DNA of 64,000 bases from Chroococcidiopsis thermalis PCC 7203 (GTDB lineage: Bacteria > Cyanobacteriota > Cyanobacteriia > Cyanobacteriales > Chroococcidiopsidaceae). This document shows positions 25,263-33,430 of the stretch, piece after piece (within the stretch, counting starts at the first letter, position 1; each line of letters starts with the position of its first letter). Position numbers and translations under genes: made by a program. The notes under the pieces were generated by a model. That model saw only the letters and a list, made by a program, of their open reading frames with translations, searched no databases and was not told where the DNA came from. The stretch lies in assembly GCF_000317125.1 (NCBI RefSeq), contig NC_019695.1, positions 6,064,336 to 6,128,335 of the forward strand, written 5' to 3'.

Positions 25263-26435
25263 TTATTGAGCAAACAAGGATAGTTGTTCAAAAATCTGGA
25301 TTCCTGCTGTCTTTTCTTCCTGAAGCAATTTATATAAATGTTTACCAATTGCTTGAGCCAAAAGTATAGGAACAGCATTACCTATCTGTCTATATTTAGA
25401 GGCTGTAGAACCGTAAAATATCCAATCGTCAGGAAAAGTTTGAATTTTAGCACACTCTCTAACACTCAAAGGACGTAGTTCCTCTGGATGACACATATCT
25501 GTAGCTTTCTGGTACGGACTTGTTGTTACCGTTGGCGATGGCTTGTTCCAAGATAGTCTTCTATAAAAACCGACTTTACCACCTCCAGAGTTATATGCTC
25601 CTCCCATTGCTTCTTTTTTCAATTCATCAGGTAAGTTTCTCCAATTTTGACCGCCTTTTAAAAGTTTTAAATATTTGAGACGGCTGTTTGAGTAAGGAGT
25701 ATATTCTGGTTGTGGATCGTTTAGGTTGATTAAAGCATCCTGAAGCGTGTGCCATTTAGGTAGCGATATCCCACTATTACTATGAGTAGGAAGTGGAAAT
25801 GTAACTGCTTCACTCTCTCTAGAGCCAATAAATATAACTCTTTCTCTATTTTGAGGAACACCATAATCTGCTGCTTCTAAAAGATTGTATACGACTTGAT
25901 ATCCAAGACTTTTCATTTCTGCTAGAACTACTTGTAGCGCACTGCCTTGCATTTCATCTTGTTCAAGTGGAGGATAACCCATTCCTCGTTGCAGATGAGG
26001 TCGATGGCGGATAGGAGCAGATAATAATCCTCTAACATTCTCCATAACAAAGAAGCGTGGCTGCAATTGTTCAACAATACGTATAAAATCCATGAACAAG
26101 CTACCGCGAGGGTCTATGACCGAACCACGTTTTCCTGCTGTACTGAATGGCTGACAAGGAGGACCACCCGTCACTAAATCTATTTCACCAGGACGCAGGG
26201 ATCTACCAAGGTCGATAGCACATCCTCCCTCTTCAAGGAGATCCGAAGCTTTAATCTGTTGTATATCTCGTGCAACAGCATTTTTAAGATAAGGTCGGTT
26301 GAGGGCTATAGTCTTTGCAGAGTCAGAATCTTTTTCTACAATGCTTACTGTATGGAAACCAGCCTGTTCCATACCAATATCTAAACCACCTGCTCCCGTA
26401 AATAAACTAATCGATATCGCTCTGCCTTCTATCAC
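25263..26435 (-). CDS. DNA (cytosine-5) methyltransferase
   Basis: This enzyme methylates cytosine at C5 within a recognition site and protects host DNA from the partner nuclease. The 390 residues show motif I (SLFTGAGGLDIGMEQAGF), motif IV with the catalytic C94 (GGPPCQPFSTAG), motif VI ENVRG (132-136), motif VIII QNRERVIFIG and motif X RQIGNAVPIL. All motifs are in the standard order, so the protein looks active. It converges tail to tail with the SinI-like nuclease gene. By that pairing GGWCC is the likely site, and unmodified GGWCC sites do occur in the window sequence. Confidence 0.92.
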   Translation of the reverse strand: MIEGRAISISLFTGAGGLDIGMEQAGFHTVSIVEKDSDSAKTIALNRPYLKNAVARDIQQIKASDLLEEGGCAIDLGRSLRPGEIDLVTGGPPCQPFSTAGKRGSVIDPRGSLFMDFIRIVEQLQPRFFVMENVRGLLSAPIRHRPHLQRGMGYPPLEQDEMQGSALQVVLAEMKSLGYQVVYNLLEAADYGVPQNRERVIFIGSRESEAVTFPLPTHSNSGISLPKWHTLQDALINLNDPQPEYTPYSNSRLKYLKLLKGGQNWRNLPDELKKEAMGGAYNSGGGKVGFYRRLSWNKPSPTVTTSPYQKATDMCHPEELRPLSVRECAKIQTFPDDWIFYGSTASKYRQIGNAVPILLAQAIGKHLYKLLQEEKTAGIQIFEQLSLFAQ

Positions 26436-27177
26436 TGCTGTCAGTCCTCAAGCTTGTATCCTAGTTTAGCTAATACTGTTAGATGTAATCATTGACATTT
26501 ATCGTATAAAAATATACCTAAAAATCTTCTAGCATTCAACCCTGACTGAAGCAGCATTATAAAGTTACAAAGCACTACGATGACTGTAGTTTACTTAAAT
26601 ACTAACTAAATTGTTCATAATCAAATACTAGTATTTACGATCGCGTATCATTATTGGTATTGATGGGGAGAATGGTACTGCCGATCGCGCCCTTACATAT
26701 AGCTCTAGTTCATATCGTGCGCCTTCAAGAACGACAAGGCTTTATTAGACCAACAGAAATCTCTGCGATCGCTCTAGTCTAGAAACGAGAGAAAGCCAGT
26801 ATCATATTCAGGTACAAGCTGCGGTATTTTAATATACATAAATTTGCAGTAGGGGCAAACAAACAAGACAATAGCGAAAGCTGGCTCGGGTGGGACAACT
26901 GCTTGACTTCAGGAGGGCTTAGACTTTATGCTCTATGAAAAAAGTCAAAGCGATAAGCGATATAAATCTGCAAGTAGCTTAATTTTCTAAAGATTATTAC
27001 TGGCAATTGACAATTTGCTTCTAGTACTATTAAGTATTCACAAATTCTCTTATTCTTATTAATCAGAATTAGTAACCGAGTCGATGGAGTGAAATGCCAG
27101 GAGTAGAACTGCTCGATTCAGCAGGTAGCATTTGAGGCTGACCTGCTCTACCGAGAAGGTGAGTCGGCGCGAACATC
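26436..27177. other. intergenic region, no gene recognised
   Basis: A 742-base AT-rich region between the methyltransferase start and the phototaxis operon. I find no long frame, tRNA or clear repeat. HIP1-related sites resume near 26640, so the edge of the transferred restriction-modification block probably lies between 26436 and 26640. The last 150 bases should carry the operon promoter, but I cannot place it. Confidence 0.5.
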
Positions 27178-28434
27178 ATGCGTCGATACGAACTAGATTG
27201 TCACATACCAACTACCAACACAAGCATCTGCCACATGGAATCGGCAATGACTGAGAGTCATTTATATACAGTGAAACTAAACAACTGGCTACAAGCTTGG
27301 AGCCAAGGGCAATTAAGGAACGGTAGGTTGAAGATTCAAGACTCCAATGGACGGCAGCAGTGGAGTTTGTATTTTCACTTGGGTCATCTGATTGGGGATG
27401 CAGGCGGAGTGCATCCCCGGCGGCGTTGGCTGCGTCAGTTGGCGCAGTACTGCCCTCAAATTCAAGTCGATCCGATACACCTTTACCAAGAACAAAAATA
27501 TCGCGGCGACGATTATGAGTTTTTAGCTGCATTGATGAGCAAAAGAGAGATACTGCGCCAGCAAATGGTATCGGTGGTTCAAGGTAGCGTAGCAGAAGTC
27601 TTATTTGATATTCTGCAACAGGAACAGTGGCTGCGCGATCGCTCCCTTCCGCCCCTGAGCTATACTTTTACTCCCGAAGAAAACTTATATGCTGCGCCTT
27701 TAGTTTTTCTCTCTCCAGATCGTTCTTGGCAGCAAGCAAAGCAGGCTTGGCAGAAATGGTGTCAGGCGGGACTAGAAGAGTTTTCACCGAATGTGGCTCC
27801 GTTGATCTGGCAGCGCGAAGAATTGCAGCAACAATCTTCACCCGTCGTCTACCGCAGTCTGGTATCGATGGTAGATGGTAAGCGAACGCTGCGAGATTTA
27901 GCCTTGAGATTGCGACAAGACCCGATATTACTCACCCAATCTCTGCTCCCCTATATCCGGCGCGGCTGGATGAAGTCGATTGAAGTGGGGGATATTGGCG
28001 AGAAGCTGGAACACATCATCAAGAGAGGTTCCCAGTCTTCTACCGCACAGCCAAAGACGACGAGTCCTCTCATAGCCTATATCGATGACAGTCCTAGAGA
28101 TAGCCAGTTGTTAGGCAGAATTCTCACCCAAGCAGGCTATCGATACATCAGCTTGCAAGACTCCGTGCTTGCCCTACCAATGCTTTTAGAACATAAACCT
28201 AGTTTAATTTTCTTAGATTTGGTGATGCCGATCGCCAATGGTTACGAAATTTGCGCCCAAATCCGCCGAACTTCTGTATTGAAAGATACACCCGCCATTA
28301 TTTTAACCAGTAACGACGGGATTATCGATCGCGTCCGTGCCAAAGTCGTGCGATCGACAGAATTTATCTCAAAACCAATCGAAGCGCCGAAAATCCTCAA
28401 CGTGGTGAGAAAATATTTAGAATTCGGCGATTGA
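27178..28434 (+). CDS. pixG: PatA-like response regulator (PixG type)
   Basis: First gene of a Pix/Tax phototaxis operon. The 418 residues have an N-terminal PATAN/PatA-type region (about 30-265) and a C-terminal receiver (297-415). The receiver shows YIDDSPRD, the phospho-aspartate in LIFLDLVMP, ILTSND and the conserved lysine in ISKPIE. Such proteins receive phosphate from the CheA-like kinase and influence type IV pilus motility. The start could be 27178 or the later in-frame ATGs at 27235 and 27247. The N-terminal 20 residues are not obviously conserved. It is followed by pixH, pixI, pixJ and pixL homologues in the order known from Synechocystis. Confidence 0.85.
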   Translation: MRRYELDCHIPTTNTSICHMESAMTESHLYTVKLNNWLQAWSQGQLRNGRLKIQDSNGRQQWSLYFHLGHLIGDAGGVHPRRRWLRQLAQYCPQIQVDPIHLYQEQKYRGDDYEFLAALMSKREILRQQMVSVVQGSVAEVLFDILQQEQWLRDRSLPPLSYTFTPEENLYAAPLVFLSPDRSWQQAKQAWQKWCQAGLEEFSPNVAPLIWQREELQQQSSPVVYRSLVSMVDGKRTLRDLALRLRQDPILLTQSLLPYIRRGWMKSIEVGDIGEKLEHIIKRGSQSSTAQPKTTSPLIAYIDDSPRDSQLLGRILTQAGYRYISLQDSVLALPMLLEHKPSLIFLDLVMPIANGYEICAQIRRTSVLKDTPAIILTSNDGIIDRVRAKVVRSTEFISKPIEAPKILNVVRKYLEFGD

Positions 28435-28563
28435 AATACTCGCGTTGCCGACGAGAAACCAGCGATGGAATATGGAATTGATTGAAATCGACCGTGCCTT
28501 GTTGTCACGAGTGGGGGTGGTAAGCAGGACAATTGAATTGGAGCAATTGGTAGGAGAGAGTTT

Positions 28564-28926
28564 GTGAGTACAGTTTTGTTAGTAGAAGATAGTTTGACTG
28601 ATGCCGAACTATTAACCCGCTATCTCAGACAAATAGGATTAACGGTAATTGGCGTGCAAAGCGGTGAAGAAGCCGAGGCACAGCTAAGATTGCAAACACC
28701 AGACTTGGTGATCTTGGATGTCATTTTACCTGGTCAAAGTGGATTTGAACTCTGTCACAGCTTGAAAACAAATGATGCAACCAAGAAAATCCCGATCGTG
28801 ATTTGTTCTTCCAAAGGTACGGAAGTCGATCGCCTGTGGGGTTCTATGTTAGGTGCAAATGCTTACATAGCTAAACCAGTAGACCAACAACAATTACTGC
28901 AAGTCATCCAACAGTTTATTTTATAG
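28564..28926 (+). CDS. pixH: CheY-like regulator (PixH type)
   Basis: A single receiver domain of 120 residues, starting at GTG 28564. Seen: LLVEDSLTD, the phospho-aspartate in LVILDVILP, VICSSKG and the lysine in IAKPVD. Its place between the PatA-like and CheW-like genes identifies it as the second regulator of the phototaxis cluster. It lies 14 bases before the next start, so the genes are clearly co-transcribed. Confidence 0.88.
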   Translation: MSTVLLVEDSLTDAELLTRYLRQIGLTVIGVQSGEEAEAQLRLQTPDLVILDVILPGQSGFELCHSLKTNDATKKIPIVICSSKGTEVDRLWGSMLGANAYIAKPVDQQQLLQVIQQFIL

Positions 28927-28939
28927 TTTTAGAGAACTT

Positions 28940-29464
28940 ATGGAGATACTTGATTCTCTAGCTAAAACGAGTTCGTTACGACTGGATGGAGTAGCACCAT
29001 CCTCCCAGGAAAAGTTTCTCCGCTGTCGCCTCGGCTCCCAAGATAGCGGTTTGCTAGCTTTAATTCACGTTGCCGAAGTTATACAAATTGTATTAGCAGA
29101 AATATTACCCGTACCCGCCATGCCTGAATGCATTTTGGGAATTTGCAACTGGCGGGGAAAAATGTTGTGGCTAGTCGATTTGAATCTCTTTCTCGACTAT
29201 CCGCCCCTTGTCGCCTCAGAAATCGCCAGCGTCCCGCTGATGGCGATCGTCATGCAGATTGAAGGACAGTCAATGGGTCTAGTGGTATCGCAAGTACAGG
29301 ATATCGAATGGCACGATCCGAGTCAGATTCAACCAGCAACAGCAAGTTTATTTGCTGCCAAAACCTTACCCTTTTTACAAGGATACTTGCCTCAAGCCGA
29401 TGCTATAGTCCTCGATCCCGAGGCGATCGCCCGTTGTCCGATGTGGCAACTGCATAGGGGATAG
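28940..29464 (+). CDS. pixI: CheW-like adaptor (PixI type)
   Basis: CheW-type coupling protein that links the receptor to the CheA-like kinase. The 174 residues contain one CheW domain: FLRCRLGSQDSGLLALIHVA, VPAMPECILGICNWRGKMLW (the conserved motif near the receptor-binding face) and MGLVVSQVQDIEW. The gene ends close to a patch of CGGAATT repeats and a palindrome. The adaptor is needed for the Pix pathway in other cyanobacteria. Confidence 0.85.
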   Translation: MEILDSLAKTSSLRLDGVAPSSQEKFLRCRLGSQDSGLLALIHVAEVIQIVLAEILPVPAMPECILGICNWRGKMLWLVDLNLFLDYPPLVASEIASVPLMAIVMQIEGQSMGLVVSQVQDIEWHDPSQIQPATASLFAAKTLPFLQGYLPQADAIVLDPEAIARCPMWQLHRG

Positions 29465-29466
29465 GG

Positions 29467-29500
29467 GAGAATTCAAAATTCGGAATTCGGAATTCGGAAT
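29467..29500. repeat. short tandem repeat, CGGAATT heptamer
   Basis: Several copies of GGAATTC/CGGAATT in the 209-base space between pixI and pixJ. The space may separate two transcription units or simply be repeat insertion. Confidence 0.8.
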
Positions 29501-29593
29501 TGAAGATGCACCACGACGCGGCTTTATTGGCGAAGACGCTTCGCCAACCGCCCGCTTCACCGCGCACTACTCTCTACTGACAACTGATAACTT

Positions 29594-29623
29594 TGTACAG
29601 ACGTTACATGTAACGTCTCTACA
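29594..29623. repeat. 30-bp palindrome, GAGACGTTAC family
   Basis: TGTACAGACGTTACA followed by TGTAACGTCTCTACA, with one mismatch. It lies between pixI and pixJ. Confidence 0.88.
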
Positions 29624-29673
29624 CTGATAAATACTCACTACTCACTCTCCTAACAACTAACAACTAACAACTA

Positions 29674-32600
29674 ATGCAATTTAAAAATTTATTTAAGCAA
29701 GAACAGGAACTACCAGAGCAGAGACAACAATATCGCGGTAGCACGAAAATACTGCCACCTTTAGATAGCACGCAGCAGTCTGCTAGTGACGCAGTTGCAG
29801 ATGCAACTCAACCTACCGCACTAGTCAATGCCATGAAAGCGGAATTAGAACAAGCGGGATTGTTGAATGCACCGGAAGCTAGAGCTAAGTTTCTCCAGTT
29901 GGAGCAATTGGCACAAATGCTTCAAATGGGAATGAAAGACCAGGATGTAGCAACTGCTAGTAGCTTCAAAAGCGAACGGCAACGATTGAGCGCGATCGCC
30001 AGCGTGATGCGACAAGCGGCAGCAGAAGACGGACTGTTACCAACGACAGCTCATCTGGTGTGTCAGTATCTGCAAGCCGACCGAGTATTAATTTATCGTT
30101 TTTTGGATGAGGAAAAAGGTGTTGTTTTAGCAGAGGCAATGGTGGGAGATTTTACCCCGAGTTTGGGGGAAACTCTAGCAGTGCGGATGTTTGGGGCAGA
30201 AAATTTACAAGCGTACCAACACTCGCCCGCGATCGCTCTAGCAGATATTTATCAAGCTTCCTTGAGTCCCTATCAAATTCAATTGCTAGAACGGTTTCAA
30301 GTTTGTGCTAGCTTAAGCGTCCCGATTGCTTTACCAGAGGGAGGATGGGGTCTGTTGGTGGCGCAGCAATGCCAGAGTCCTCGCAGTTGGACGGAAAGCG
30401 AAATCAGTCTGCTGGATCGAGTTGCCACTGAATTAGCCCTGCTCGTACAACCAGAAGAATACAAGATTCTTTTGCGATCGCTTGGCGAACAGCAAAAAGT
30501 CTTAGCGCGGGTGATTGAAAAAATTCAAGGTTCCCCCGACATTGGCAGTATATTCCGCACGACTACTCAAGAATTACGCCAGTTACTCAAAGCAGATCGA
30601 GTGGCAATTTATCGTTTCAATCCCGATTGGAGTGGGGAATTTATTGCGGAGTCCGTCGCTGCTGGCTGGGTTTCGGTGATTGAAGCGCAGGAGGGAGACG
30701 AGGTTTTAAAAAGCGATCGCGCCAGCCAAGACCGCTGTACGTTAAGAAACTTAACAGCCTATACTCCTAACGCCGATGCCGATACCTATTTGCAAGATAC
30801 AAAAGGTGGTGGCTACGCTAGAGGGGAAAAATTTAAGCGCGTGGATGATATCTACACGGCGGGATTTTCTCCCTGTTATATCGCCAGCTTAGAGAAATAC
30901 CAAGCGCGGGCATATGTCATCGTTCCCATTTTCCAAGATACGAAACTATGGGGACTGCTAGCTGCTTATCAAAATTCTGGTCCCCGCCACTGGCAAGACG
31001 GGGAAGTCAATATCATGCTGCAATTAAGCAATCCCCTCGCAATTGCTTTGCAACAGGCAGAAGTCCGTCAGCAATTGCAGTCTCAAGCCGATCGAATTGC
31101 CCAAGCCGCCGAACGGGAACGTACCGTGACTCGGATTATCGATAAGATCCGGCAGTCTTTGAATATCAATAATATATTTAGAACCACGACATACGAATTA
31201 CGCCAATTACTCAAAGCCGATCGAGTCGCGATTTATCGCTTCAATCCCGATTGGAGTGGGGAATTTGTGGCGGAATCCATCGCTCCTGGGTGGCGATCGC
31301 TACTAGAAGCGCAAAAACAAGACGATAGCCTCCAGCATAACTTTACGGACGATGAAGGCTGTGTCGTCAAAGATATACCTGCGCCAGGATCGACTACCGT
31401 TGATACTTTCTTACAAAATAACAAGGGTAGTTCGCTGCGAGACAAGCAATATCTTCAAGTCGATGATGTTTACAAGGCTGATTTTTCGGCGTGCTATATG
31501 GAATTGCTCGATAAATTCCAAGCCAGAGCCTACATTACCATACCAGTTTATCAAGGAGATAAGTTGTGGGGCTTGTTGGCTGCCTATCAAAATTCTGGAG
31601 CGCGCCACTGGCAAGCAGAGGAAATAGAAATTATGCTGCAAGTACGTAACCCTTTGGGGATTGCGCTACAACAGGCAGAAGCATTACAGCAAGTCCAAGC
31701 AACATCGGCAAAATTGAGCCGTGCGGCAACTATAGAACAAGCTGTGACTCGAATTACCAGTCGCTTGTTGCGATCGCTCGATACGGAGTCGGCGATTTAT
31801 AAAATTATTCCGAAAGAAGTGCGGCAAATGCTAGCAGCCGAGCGCGTAGTTTTGTATAAATTCAAGCCCGATTGGGGCGGCGAGTTTGTCGCAGAATCCG
31901 TAGCGGCTGGGTGGAGTAGCTTGCTAGAGGTCTTACCCGTAATTGAAGACAGCCACTTACAAGACACCCAAGGCGGACGCTATCGCCAAGGAGGAACTAT
32001 AGCTGTAAACAATATTTATACAGCAGGACACTCTGCTTGTCATGTGGAACTGCTAGAGCAAATGGAAGCCAGAGCCTACACGATCGTCCCCGTCTTCGTT
32101 CAGCAGGAACTTTGGGGTTTACTCGCAGCCTATCAGAATTCTGCGCCCCGTGAATGGGAAGAAACAGAAGTCAGTGCCTTAGCACAAGTAGGCAACCAAG
32201 TCGGCGCAGCTTTACAGAAAGTAAATTATCTAGAACAAATTCGCACTCAAACAGAACAATTGCAACAACTCGCCCAAAGGGAAAAAGTAGCCAAAGAACA
32301 ACTTCAGCAAAGGGCGATGCAGCTACTCGTTGCCGTGCGCCCCGCTCTAAATGGCGATCTGACAGTCCGCGCTCCCATCACAGATGATGAAGTTGGGACG
32401 ATCGCGGATGCTTACAATAATACCTTGCAAAGCCTGCGGCGAATTGTCATGCAATTACAAACGGCATCGACACAAGTTAGCCAAACTTCCCAAAATAGCG
32501 AGTCGGCAATGTCGGCACTGACGATACAAGCACAACAACAATTGACAGCGTTGCAGCGTGCCATGACCGAAATTCAAGCGATGGTTGATGCTACCACAGT

Positions 32601-33294
32601 TGTAGCTGCCGATGCCGCACAGGTAGAAAAAGCGGCGCAACGCACCCACCAGACCGTACGGCAAGGGGATGCGGCAATGAACCGCACGGTGGAGGGGATT
32701 CTTGCCTTGCGGGAGACAGTAGCAGAAACCAGCCAATTAATCCAGCGCTTGAGTGCCTCCTCGCAAAAGATTTCTAAAGCCGTAGACGCGATCGGTAACT
32801 TTACGACTCAAACTCAACTTCTCGCCCTCAACGCCGCGATTGAAGCGACTAGAGCCGGAGAATACGGTCGAGGCTTTGCTGTAGTTGCCGATGAAGTGCG
32901 ATCGCTTGCCCGTCAGTCAGCCACAGCAACCACAGAAATTGGCAAGCTCGTGCAAGAGATCCAAGCCAGCACGGCGCAAGTCAGCCAAGCAATGGAAACA
33001 GGCGTGCAACAGGCGATCGCCAGCAGTCATTTAGTCAGCGATACCCGCTCTAGCCTCACTGCGATCGTGGAAGCCACCGCCGAAATCGGTCAACTCGTTG
33101 CCGGGATTAATCAAGCCACCCAATCGCAAACTCAGCAGTCCCAGTCCGTCACCCAAGCCGTATCCGAAGTGGCAAATATTGCTACCAGAACCTCCGACGA
33201 TGCCACTCTGCTATCTATCGCCTTCCACGAATTACTCATCATGTCACAAGAACTACAAGCCAGTGCTAGTAAGTTTATTGTGAGTCGGGAGTAA
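29674..33294 (+). CDS. pixJ: methyl-accepting photoreceptor (PixJ type), four GAF domains
   Basis: The receptor of the phototaxis operon, 1206 residues with no membrane segment in the N-terminal part. Four GAF domains run at about 115-262, 285-465, 490-670 and 690-855. A HAMP linker (880-930) and a methyl-accepting signalling domain follow, whose hairpin is [20 protein letters not shown]. Cysteines at the cyanobacteriochrome position are C401 ([15 protein letters not shown]), C607 (ACYMELL) and C789 (ACHVELLEQ). GAF1 has Y200 there. GAF4 has the canonical CH pair. GAF2 and GAF3 also hold an extra cysteine (C355 and C563) inside an insertion absent from GAF4. Bilin binding is therefore likely for GAF4 and possible for GAF2 and GAF3. 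Confidence 0.88.
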   Translation: MQFKNLFKQEQELPEQRQQYRGSTKILPPLDSTQQSASDAVADATQPTALVNAMKAELEQAGLLNAPEARAKFLQLEQLAQMLQMGMKDQDVATASSFKSERQRLSAIASVMRQAAAEDGLLPTTAHLVCQYLQADRVLIYRFLDEEKGVVLAEAMVGDFTPSLGETLAVRMFGAENLQAYQHSPAIALADIYQASLSPYQIQLLERFQVCASLSVPIALPEGGWGLLVAQQCQSPRSWTESEISLLDRVATELALLVQPEEYKILLRSLGEQQKVLARVIEKIQGSPDIGSIFRTTTQELRQLLKADRVAIYRFNPDWSGEFIAESVAAGWVSVIEAQEGDEVLKSDRASQDRCTLRNLTAYTPNADADTYLQDTKGGGYARGEKFKRVDDIYTAGFSPCYIASLEKYQARAYVIVPIFQDTKLWGLLAAYQNSGPRHWQDGEVNIMLQLSNPLAIALQQAEVRQQLQSQADRIAQAAERERTVTRIIDKIRQSLNINNIFRTTTYELRQLLKADRVAIYRFNPDWSGEFVAESIAPGWRSLLEAQKQDDSLQHNFTDDEGCVVKDIPAPGSTTVDTFLQNNKGSSLRDKQYLQVDDVYKADFSACYMELLDKFQARAYITIPVYQGDKLWGLLAAYQNSGARHWQAEEIEIMLQVRNPLGIALQQAEALQQVQATSAKLSRAATIEQAVTRITSRLLRSLDTESAIYKIIPKEVRQMLAAERVVLYKFKPDWGGEFVAESVAAGWSSLLEVLPVIEDSHLQDTQGGRYRQGGTIAVNNIYTAGHSACHVELLEQMEARAYTIVPVFVQQELWGLLAAYQNSAPREWEETEVSALAQVGNQVGAALQKVNYLEQIRTQTEQLQQLAQREKVAKEQLQQRAMQLLVAVRPALNGDLTVRAPITDDEVGTIADAYNNTLQSLRRIVMQLQTASTQVSQTSQNSESAMSALTIQAQQQLTALQRAMTEIQAMVDATTVVAADAAQVEKAAQRTHQTVRQGDAAMNRTVEGILALRETVAETSQLIQRLSASSQKISKAVDAIGNFTTQTQLLALNAAIEATRAGEYGRGFAVVADEVRSLARQSATATTEIGKLVQEIQASTAQVSQAMETGVQQAIASSHLVSDTRSSLTAIVEATAEIGQLVAGINQATQSQTQQSQSVTQAVSEVANIATRTSDDATLLSIAFHELLIMSQELQASASKFIVSRE

Positions 33295-33430
33295 GGAGTC
33301 GGGAGTCAGGAGTGGCTAGTGACTAGTGGCTGGTGGCTAGTCATTGCGACTTGCGACTTGTAACTTGAATTGTCTCCCTTGTCTCCCTTGTCCCTCCCCA
33401 ACCCCTAACTTCTAACTCCTCACCCCTAGT

